From: Fidelibacterota bacterium
GTDB taxonomy: Bacteria > Fidelibacterota > Marinisomatia > SCGC-AAA003-L08 > D37C17
Direction of reading: 5' to 3'
Assembly (NCBI GenBank): GCA_018671635.1
Contig: JABHHG010000149.1
Coordinates: 1-6,112, forward strand
Length of the DNA: 6,112 nt
The notes below the pieces were generated by a model. The model did no database searches. It was not told where the DNA came from and saw only the letters and a program-made list of their open reading frames with translations. A program made the position numbers and the translations under genes. Within the stretch, counting starts at the first letter, position 1. Each line of letters begins with the position of its first letter. This document shows positions 1 to 4,797 of this stretch, in pieces.

Positions 1-43
1 CACAAATTCTACTCATTTCCTCAGCTGTGTGTATATGTTTCAT
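1..43 (-). CDS. Start of a gene after the ECF sigma factor, possible anti-sigma factor (partial)
   Basis: Only the first 14 codons are in the window, reading MKHIHTAEEMSRIC before the left edge cuts it off. The ATG lies 2 bp after the stop of the sigma factor gene, and an AAAGGG ribosome-binding sequence sits at a normal distance inside the end of that gene, so the two are almost certainly co-transcribed and probably translationally coupled. A gene directly downstream of an ECF sigma factor is very often its anti-sigma factor, commonly a zinc-binding protein with an N-terminal Cys followed later by HxxxCxxC. The His residues and Cys14 fit such an N-terminus but do not prove it. The role is inferred from position alone. 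Confidence 0.55.
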   Translation of the reverse strand, partial: MKHIHTAEEMSRIC

Positions 44-45
44 TT

Positions 46-621
46 TTACACCCTTTCTAAATAATTTGCTGATAATCTTTCTTTCAAAAACATTCTGGCC
101 CTCATCAATCTAACTTTTACATTTGATTCACTCAAATTTAAAATTTGTGCCGTTTCACTTACAGAGTTCCCTTCAATATCTCTTAAGATAAATACAATTC
201 TCAATTTTGCATTCAACTCATTTAATAGGGAATTTAATTCAGCTTGAAAATCAACTGCCATAATATCTTTTTTATCATAATGTGGTAATTCAACTAATGA
301 ACTAGAACCATGAGACCCATAATCAACTGTATCCATATCTAACAGAAATTGTTCAGGATGTTTTTTCCTTAACTTTTCTAATGCAGTATTTGTCGTTATT
401 CGATATAGCCAAGAGTACAAAGATGAGTTTCCTTTATAAGTGTTAATTTTATGAATCATTTTCATAAAAGATTCCTGTAAAACATCTTCAGCATCTTCCT
501 TATTACGCATATATCTAAATGCTAGGTTGTATATTCGTGGGGAGTATTCTTTTACAATAGCAGTTAATGCTTTCAGATCACCTGTAATTGCTAACGCTAC
601 CCATTTAGATTCAAAATCCAT
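46..621 (-). CDS. ECF-family RNA polymerase sigma factor (sigma-70 family, RpoE-like)
   Basis: This 191-residue protein has the two-domain layout of an extracytoplasmic-function sigma factor. Region 2 covers about residues 20-88, with the core-binding motif DAEDVLQE at 43-50 and the -10-recognising segment around SWLYRITTNTALEKLRKK at 70-87. A variable, acidic linker follows, and region 4 spans about 125-185 with a helix-turn-helix near 153-175 (SVSETAQILNLSESNVKVRL) that would read the -35 element. It would direct core RNA polymerase to a regulon not visible here. I chose the ATG at 621 because AAGGA lies 6 nt upstream; an upstream in-frame TTG at 681 would add 20 residues but has no ribosome-binding sequence and lies only 3 nt from the thioredoxin stop. 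The gene follows a thioredoxin and precedes a probable anti-sigma gene, suggesting stress or redox control. Family assignment is firm; the regulon is unknown. Confidence 0.93.
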   Translation of the reverse strand: MDFESKWVALAITGDLKALTAIVKEYSPRIYNLAFRYMRNKEDAEDVLQESFMKMIHKINTYKGNSSLYSWLYRITTNTALEKLRKKHPEQFLLDMDTVDYGSHGSSSLVELPHYDKKDIMAVDFQAELNSLLNELNAKLRIVFILRDIEGNSVSETAQILNLSESNVKVRLMRARMFLKERLSANYLERV

Positions 622-627
622 AAATTT

Positions 628-632
628 TCCTT
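628..632 (-). promoter_or_regulatory. Shine-Dalgarno sequence that fixes the sigma factor start
   Basis: AAGGA on the minus strand lies 6 nt before the ATG at 621. The longer alternative beginning with TTG at 681 has only an AT-rich sequence before it. This supports the 191-residue form over the 211-residue one. Confidence 0.75.
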
Positions 633-684
633 TTTGATCATCACATTCTAAATACAAAATATATTCAGAAGCAACGGACAAAAT

Positions 685-1026
685 TTAAAGCAATGAATCT
701 ATTTTATCTGTAATATTATTTCTTGGTTGTGCACCCACAATTTTATCCACTAACTTTCCATTTTTAAAGAAGAGTATAGTTGGAATACCACGAATACCTA
801 ACTCTTGAGATTTATTGTTCTCATCGGAATTCAACTTGCAAATTTTTGCCTTACCATCATACTCATTTGAAATTTCATCTATTAGAGGACCTAATAGTTT
901 ACATGGTCCGCACCACGGTGCCCAAACATCTACCAAAACGACCCCATCACAATTCTCTACTTCTTCATTCCAGGTTGCATCGGTGACATGTACAGTTTTA
1001 CTTTCAGTTGTAAATAATCCAAACAT
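685..1026 (-). CDS. trxA: Thioredoxin
   Basis: This is a 113-residue thioredoxin, close to the usual family length. The redox-active motif WCGPC is at residues 38-42, preceded by VDVWAP on the central strand, and the cis-proline loop is GIRGIPT with Pro82. The strand FFKNGK and the C-terminal helix complete the fold. It would reduce protein disulfides in the cytoplasm with electrons from thioredoxin reductase; no reductase gene is in the window. There is no signal peptide. Two further cysteines (26 and 63) lie outside the active site. The ATG at 1026 is supported by AAGGAG at 1034-1039, 7 nt upstream. The sigma factor gene begins 63 bp after the stop with no terminator between, so the two may be co-transcribed. 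The short N-terminal lead MFGLFTTESK is not part of the core fold. Confidence 0.96.
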   Translation of the reverse strand: MFGLFTTESKTVHVTDATWNEEVENCDGVVLVDVWAPWCGPCKLLGPLIDEISNEYDGKAKICKLNSDENNKSQELGIRGIPTILFFKNGKLVDKIVGAQPRNNITDKIDSLL

Positions 1027-1150
1027 TTAATTTCTCCTTTATCTATATATTTGATGAGAAATAAATGAATTGGTTACAAATTAAATTTAATTAATTATGC
1101 TGCCACACCCATCCCAAAGCGGCCAAAATCAATTTTTTGAGGCTTTTTCG

Positions 1151-1197
1151 TCGTAGAGGGAATAGGATTTGAACCTACGGCCTTCGGTTATGAGCCC
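1151..1197 (-). pseudogene. tRNA-Met(CAU) 3' fragment, att-like
   Basis: Read on the minus strand this matches the 3' part of an elongator-type tRNA-Met. It has the anticodon loop CTCATAA with anticodon CAT (1190-1192), a short variable region, a 5-bp T stem around the loop TTCAAAT, and a 3' acceptor strand TCCCTCT followed by A. No D arm and no matching 5' acceptor strand (AGAGGGA) occurs before it, so the gene is not intact. The anticodon stem is also faulty: after the loop there are only two C residues where the usual tRNA has three. Fragments running from the anticodon loop to the 3' end are the classic duplicated att sequence left when an integrase uses a tRNA gene. In that geometry the inserted element would lie on the high-coordinate side, and the complete tRNA at its far end would be outside this window. 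Confidence 0.65.
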
Positions 1198-1234
1198 TCG
1201 GGAAAGTCAATAAAATAAGGTACTTACAGACTAC

Positions 1235-1252
1235 TGTGACGTATGTGTGACG
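1235..1252 (+). repeat. Two direct TGTGACG repeats spaced 11 bp
   Basis: TGTGACG occurs at 1235-1241 and again at 1246-1252, so the units start 11 bp apart, about one turn of the helix. They lie about 40 bp from the tRNA fragment on the presumed element side. Tandem short repeats at that spacing suit a protein binding twice on the same DNA face, for example integrase arm sites, but two 7-mers could also arise by chance. Confidence 0.3.
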
Positions 1253-1261
1253 CCGATAATT

Positions 1262-1283
1262 AGAGCCGTAGAAATGCGGCTCT
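1262..1283 (+). terminator. Hairpin terminator with GAAA tetraloop, plus strand
   Basis: AGAGCCGTA (1262-1270) pairs with TGCGGCTCT (1275-1283) to give a 9-bp stem, eight Watson-Crick pairs and one G-T wobble, closed by a GAAA loop. On the plus strand it is followed by TTATTAAA, a modest T-rich tail; on the minus strand the tail is AATTATCG and less suitable. It therefore looks like a rho-independent terminator for a plus-strand transcript. No intact plus-strand gene lies upstream, so it may be left over from one that was lost. Confidence 0.55.
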
Positions 1284-1643
1284 TTATTAAATATCCAATA
1301 TACTGACCATCGGGTCAAGACTATCAGACTGAAGCTGAACGCCTTTAGAGATTACTGCTATAAATCCATACTTGCTGATGTAAGTGTACGGATAGCTAAA
1401 AACTATATGCAGCAGCGTGCTAATGCAAGGGTAACTAACAAGTACCACTCAAAGGAAGATAACTACTACCCTACCTTATCAGGCAAGACAGAGTTTGGCT
1501 CATCCTTTTGGAGAAAATGACGTAAAAATTTCCACACTGAAACAATTGAAGCTAAATTGGGAGTGCCTAGATTGATAAGTAGCACAGCTTTTTTCACTTT
1601 ATTAACTTGCCCAATAATTTGCTTTATTGTTTGTTATCATTGA
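1272..1643 (+). pseudogene. Start-less plus-strand reading frame broken by one TGA, unidentified
   Basis: One frame is open for 82 codons from 1272 to a TGA at 1518-1520, and then for another 40 codons in the same frame to a TGA at 1641. The first part reads like real protein, for example KTIRLKLNAFRDYCYKSI near the beginning and a tail KTEFGSSFWRK before the stop. It has no usable start: the first ATG is at 1407, with no clear ribosome-binding site, and the preceding stop lies inside the terminator hairpin. The second part ends in a hydrophobic stretch (LISSTAFFTLLTCPIICFIV) that could be a membrane segment. Every other frame here is broken repeatedly. I recognise no family. The likeliest reading is a 5'-truncated, decayed gene from the element that left the tRNA fragment; chance openness, especially for the second part, cannot be excluded. 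Confidence 0.35.
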
Positions 1644-1702
1644 ATGAAAGTTAAATAGAAATCATAAGGTTTAATTTTAATATATTTTTAAAGGTAGTTA
1701 CC

Positions 1703-2074
1703 TTATTTTTCATTTATTAATGGTGGTGTCGGCCTAGTTAGAATATAAAAAATAAGCAACGAACCTGATGTCAGAAAAATTATATCACCAATTAAGGAGA
1801 ATGTAAGCCAAGAGGTAGTAATGAATGTGGGTATGATAATGCATGTTGCATAGATTTTTGAATTTCTGCTTATTGCACCATACATTTTCCAATTTCTAAG
1901 TAAATGACCAAAAATTTTATGATTGTACAGCCAAGCGTCTAACCTTTTAGAAGATTTTGAGAAAAACCAAGATGCAATTATTATAAAAATTGTAGTTGGT
2001 AATCCAGGTATTAGGACACCGAGAAAACCTATTCCAACAAACAACATGCCTAGTATTATATATAGATATTTCAT
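1703..2074 (-). CDS. DUF454/YbaN-like small inner-membrane protein
   Basis: This is a 123-residue hydrophobic protein with the hallmarks of the DUF454 (YbaN) family. It has an N-terminal membrane helix (about 2-20), then GFLGVLIPGLPTT at 17-29 leading into a second helix, and the conserved cytoplasmic-type segment SWFFSKSSKRLDAWLYNHKIFG at about 35-56, followed by NWKMYGAI. Two more membrane segments lie near 74-94 and 96-113, giving about four in all. Length matches the family, whose function is not established. I start at the ATG at 2074; a GTG lies directly before it at 2077 and would add one residue. No good ribosome-binding site is present: the only G-rich candidate, GGTGG, lies in the stem of the hairpin just upstream. 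The gene is 63 bp after the lipoprotein stop and may be read from the same transcript. Confidence 0.85.
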   Translation of the reverse strand: MKYLYIILGMLFVGIGFLGVLIPGLPTTIFIIIASWFFSKSSKRLDAWLYNHKIFGHLLRNWKMYGAISRNSKIYATCIIIPTFITTSWLTFSLIGDIIFLTSGSLLIFYILTRPTPPLINEK

Positions 2075-2082
2075 CACATTGC

Positions 2083-2129
2083 TATATCTACCACCATATT
2101 AGGAACTAGTAATATAGTGGTAAGATATA
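2083..2129 (-). promoter_or_regulatory. Long RNA hairpin between the lipoprotein and YbaN-like genes
   Basis: Bases 2083-2101 pair with 2110-2129 to form 19 pairs with one bulged base (2122) and an 8-nt loop (2102-2109). The only non-Watson-Crick position (2095 with 2116) is a G-U wobble in minus-strand RNA but a C-A mismatch in plus-strand RNA, so the structure suits the minus-strand transcript. On that strand it is not followed by a U-tract, so it is not a standard intrinsic terminator. It ends 8 nt before the YbaN-like ATG and contains the only G-rich ribosome-binding candidate for that gene. It could restrain translation or protect the upstream mRNA from 3' decay. Confidence 0.55.
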
Positions 2130-2137
2130 CCTTTTAT

Positions 2138-2602
2138 TTATTGCCCCATATTCAATAGCGTACAGTCTCCTGTTAAATCTGCACTTTCTATTGTAGGTGA
2201 ATCCGATGAGAGAGTAACGGAAGTTGGTGATCCAAATTGGAATGTTTCCATACTGAATGTTGTACCATAAACTCCAAAAGTCATTTCAGTCGTACCATTA
2301 TTTTCTATACCACTATCCCAAGAAACAGCTATCGCACTATATGTACCAAAAGGTATATTTGACAATGTGTAAGAGTAAGCACCTTCATTCATAATAACTT
2401 CTAAATCACTAGAAGCTGGTGCGACAGTAGGATACCAATTTTCATGTAGAGAAATACTTAAATCGGTACCGGGGCAATTATCACCCGTTAAAGTAAGAGT
2501 ACCTGTTATTGTTCCTGTAGTTGCTGGAGAGGGTGCAGTTGTTCCATCATCTCCACACCCAACTATCAAAAATGTTGTAAAAAGTATTGCCATTCTTTTC
2601 AT
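2138..2602 (-). CDS. Small outer-membrane/surface lipoprotein, beta-rich
   Basis: This 154-residue protein begins with a short lipoprotein signal peptide, MKRMAILFTTFLIVGC, whose lipobox places the lipidated cysteine at residue 16. The next residues are GDDG, with no Asp at +2 (so no E. coli-type inner-membrane retention) and an acidic pair like the surface-export signals described for Bacteroidota lipoproteins. After a Thr/Pro/Ser-rich linker the chain is rich in alternating Thr and Val, as in GTITGTLTLTG (30-40) and YSYTLSNIPFGTYSAIAVSW (77-96), which suggests one beta-sandwich domain of the carboxypeptidase-regulatory or Ig-like type. Cys43 and Cys147 are the only other cysteines and could form a disulfide. 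AGGA lies 7 nt before the ATG and abuts the TAA of the receptor gene 11 bp upstream, so translation is probably coupled. It may be an accessory partner of the receptor. No exact family was recognised. Confidence 0.82.
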   Translation of the reverse strand: MKRMAILFTTFLIVGCGDDGTTAPSPATTGTITGTLTLTGDNCPGTDLSISLHENWYPTVAPASSDLEVIMNEGAYSYTLSNIPFGTYSAIAVSWDSGIENNGTTEMTFGVYGTTFSMETFQFGSPTSVTLSSDSPTIESADLTGDCTLLNMGQ

Positions 2603-2613
2603 TTGCTCATCCT

Positions 2614-4797
2614 TTATTTTATGGTTTTGTTTATTGTTATTTTACATGTCCGAGTAGGCATTGTATAATTCTGAATTAATTCGTATTTCTGATTAAAAAT
2701 ATTTGAAATCTTTATTTTATAATTAAACAATTTAGTTTTTTTTGCAATAATTAAGTCTGGTAGAATAATTTGAGGTAATACTTTTATTGGGAATCCAACA
2801 TCTGGTTCAAAGGGTTCTAAGAAATCTTCATATAATTGCTTACTTTGGCCATTTGTTTGTAAAGCTAAATCTAATGAATCGAATGAATATTGTAGACTTA
2901 AATTCCCAGTATACTTAGAACGATATAATATATCTGTACAATCTATATCATTCATATCTAGATAGCTATAGCTTCCCCTAATAAAAAAATTAAATTCAGA
3001 TAGTGGTTGAAGTGAAAATGAATATTCAAATCCATTGGCAATTACTCCAGTTCTATTTTCAGCCTTTGTTGGTATATTGTAAACAAAATCAATCATATCA
3101 TTATATCTATTGTGAAATAATGAAATGCTGTATTCCCATTGCTTGCTATAATGATGTTTATGAGTTATGTCGAATGATTTTACAGTTTCAGCTTTAAGCG
3201 TATCGTTACCTAGTACATAAAGCCCATATGATGTTTGATGTTCTAAATATAGTTCAGAAATAGACGGGGCTCTAAATCCTTCGCTATAGCATAAGCTGAA
3301 GGATTTATTCTTATTTTTATTATAACTTAAAATCACTTTAGGGGTGAAATTTTTAAATATTTTTGCTATATCTGTGCCGTCAGGATTTGTTTTTCTCCAA
3401 TCATATCGCAAACCAGTACTTAAACTGAATCCATTTCCAATTGAATATTTTGATTGTAGAAAGCTGCCAATTGAAAATTGTGATGGCTTATTATAGTATA
3501 ATAAATCAACGTTTGATGTTGCTAGATCTACATCAAATCCAAGAAGCACAACCCATCGCGAGAGCTTTGTTAATATAACTTCCGATCTTAATCCTATATT
3601 ATTATCCTTATAGTATGTTTCTTCATCTAAGTTGTTTACATCAATCCAGTTTTGAGGTATATCTTCTCTATTTGTGTAATGAGTATAAAAGTTGTTGTAG
3701 TATAGTGAATGTGACATTGATAAGCCATTAGAAACAGCATAAAAACTTTGAAGTTGAATGTAATGTGATGTCCTATTTGAACGCCTATATTGATTTGCAC
3801 CTTCTAGATCAAACCCTGGATGGCCTATATCAGAGGAGGAAACTAAATAGTTAAGTCTATAATTCCTACCTGAAAGATCATTGTATTTAATAAATGTTTG
3901 CAATCTATTAATGTGACTATCGGCATTATATCGATGTCCTTGCGATGTCCTAAATGTTCCATTAAGTCCATATGAAAAGTTTGAGATTTTTTTATTATAT
4001 CCAAAATTGAATTTATATGTCGAGTTGGATCCTGAAGTAAAATTAAGTTCAATTCTATCATTATCATTTTTATAATCTGTGATTAGGTTAATCACACCAC
4101 CCATCGAATTATGACCATATTGAGTTGATGCAGAATTATTAGTAATTTCTATACGATTAATATTCTCTAATGGAATTGAGTTCCAATCAGGAGAGCCACT
4201 ATTTGGAATAAGTATTGGGAATCCATCTAATAATACAAGCACTCTGTTGTTATAGCCCCCTGGCTTATAATCAGATGATCCTCTAATTGATAGATTTGTG
4301 TTTCTTCCATTAGGATGACCAAATTGAACATCAACAGAAGGTAGAGACTTTAAATAGTCAGTTAGGGATTCCTTTTGAGATTTTTGTATTTCTTGATGGT
4401 TAATAACTTTAATTGTTTCACTACCAAGCCTAGATGACAAAAGGCCCTGAACTTTAATTTCATTATATTTTAGAACTGTTGGAGTCAATTTTATTTCTAA
4501 TTCGACTGTATCATTAGTGATTGGAATTCGTTCAATATATTTCTTAAAGCCAATAACGGAGACCTCTAATTCAATTTCACTTTTGTTATATTCCTCTAAT
4601 ATAAAATAACCATGAGGATCTGATGCCGTGCCATTATCATTGCCAATAATATAAATATTAGCGTTTGGAATAGGGTCACCTGATATGTCATTATATATAT
4701 AGCCTGAAATAATTGATGCAAAGATCATTTCAAAAGATAAAGCAATTATTAGTAAAAATATTTTATACAAATCTTGAATCTCATATTTCTTATTCAT
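2614..4797 (-). CDS. TonB-dependent outer-membrane receptor with carboxypeptidase-regulatory-like domain
   Basis: This 727-residue protein would import an unknown ligand across the outer membrane using TonB/ExbBD energy. Order of parts: a signal peptide with a hydrophobic core at about 12-27; a carboxypeptidase-regulatory-like domain at about 28-106 (ISGYIYNDISGDPIPNANIYI, then GTASDPHGYF); a short link containing NEIKVQG that may act as the TonB box; a plug domain at about 125-245 with SLPSVDVQFG, LSIRGSS, VLVLLDGFPI, IEITNNSASTQYG and MGGVINLIT; and a beta barrel to the end. The NxxNQKYE...MPTR segment near the C-terminus is typical of the family, but the protein ends KITINKTIK instead of with the usual terminal aromatic residue. 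The ATG overlaps the nadB stop in ATGAATAA and has no ribosome-binding site of its own, so it is probably translated by coupling. Codons are very AT-rich. The ligand cannot be told from sequence; the context hints at a pyridine or other NAD-related compound, which is inference. Confidence 0.93.
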   Translation of the reverse strand: MNKKYEIQDLYKIFLLIIALSFEMIFASIISGYIYNDISGDPIPNANIYIIGNDNGTASDPHGYFILEEYNKSEIELEVSVIGFKKYIERIPITNDTVELEIKLTPTVLKYNEIKVQGLLSSRLGSETIKVINHQEIQKSQKESLTDYLKSLPSVDVQFGHPNGRNTNLSIRGSSDYKPGGYNNRVLVLLDGFPILIPNSGSPDWNSIPLENINRIEITNNSASTQYGHNSMGGVINLITDYKNDNDRIELNFTSGSNSTYKFNFGYNKKISNFSYGLNGTFRTSQGHRYNADSHINRLQTFIKYNDLSGRNYRLNYLVSSSDIGHPGFDLEGANQYRRSNRTSHYIQLQSFYAVSNGLSMSHSLYYNNFYTHYTNREDIPQNWIDVNNLDEETYYKDNNIGLRSEVILTKLSRWVVLLGFDVDLATSNVDLLYYNKPSQFSIGSFLQSKYSIGNGFSLSTGLRYDWRKTNPDGTDIAKIFKNFTPKVILSYNKNKNKSFSLCYSEGFRAPSISELYLEHQTSYGLYVLGNDTLKAETVKSFDITHKHHYSKQWEYSISLFHNRYNDMIDFVYNIPTKAENRTGVIANGFEYSFSLQPLSEFNFFIRGSYSYLDMNDIDCTDILYRSKYTGNLSLQYSFDSLDLALQTNGQSKQLYEDFLEPFEPDVGFPIKVLPQIILPDLIIAKKTKLFNYKIKISNIFNQKYELIQNYTMPTRTCKITINKTIK
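4790..4797 (-). promoter_or_regulatory. Translational-coupling overlap ATGAATAA (nadB stop / receptor start)
   Basis: On the minus strand ATGAATAA contains the receptor start (ATG at 4797) and, one frame over, the nadB stop (TAA at 4792-4790). The 15-20 bases before the ATG, CACTCATTTTATTCAATCTG, contain no purine-rich ribosome-binding sequence. Ribosomes finishing nadB would be expected to re-initiate here, tying receptor synthesis to nadB translation. Confidence 0.7.

Larger units (their letters stand above)
1027..1702. other. 676-bp region with no intact gene, probable integration scar
   Basis: The part next to the thioredoxin (about 1040-1100) is very AT-rich and must hold that gene's promoter, but I see no convincing -35/-10 pair. 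Then come a tRNA-Met 3' fragment (1151-1197), two TGTGACG repeats (1235-1252), a plus-strand hairpin terminator (1262-1283) and a start-less plus-strand frame broken by one TGA (1272-1643). The stretch from about 1300 to 1510 is visibly richer in G+C than the genes on either side. About 1645-1702 is AT-rich with nothing recognisable. The mixture fits the decayed end of a mobile element; no integrase or transposase could be identified. Confidence 0.55.

Noticed and set aside
780..1030. Two plus-strand frames of 68 and 71 codons
   Set aside because: They lie opposite the thioredoxin gene, whose WCGPC motif and ribosome-binding site make it the real gene; their translations have no domain features.
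1079..1092. Perfect 14-bp palindrome AATTAAATTTAATT upstream of the thioredoxin
   Set aside because: It consists only of A and T in a very AT-rich stretch, so chance is a sufficient explanation and no operator can be claimed.
1118..1147. Possible hairpin AGC..CAAAA/TTTTG..GCT followed by TTTTT on the plus strand
   Set aside because: It needs an internal loop, is mostly A-T pairs, and no plus-strand gene leads into it.
1099..1190. Minus-strand frame ending AVGSNPIPSTTKKPQKIDF then GRFGMGVAA and a stop
   Set aside because: Its first half is a translation of the tRNA 3' end; VGSNPxPST-type peptides are a well-known artefact of translating tRNA genes. There is a stop just upstream and no start codon.
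1691..1704. Small inverted repeat AAGGTAGTTACCTT at the end of the YbaN-like gene
   Set aside because: The stem is at most 5 bp with a 4-nt loop and in the minus direction it is followed by TAAAAATA rather than a U-tract, so it is too weak to call as that gene's terminator.
3003..3197. Plus-strand frame of 64 codons inside the receptor
   Set aside because: It is antisense to the barrel of an intact receptor and shows no recognisable protein features.
3843..4067. Minus-strand frame of 74 codons inside the receptor
   Set aside because: Out-of-frame overlap within a continuous receptor gene, with no ribosome-binding site and no domain.
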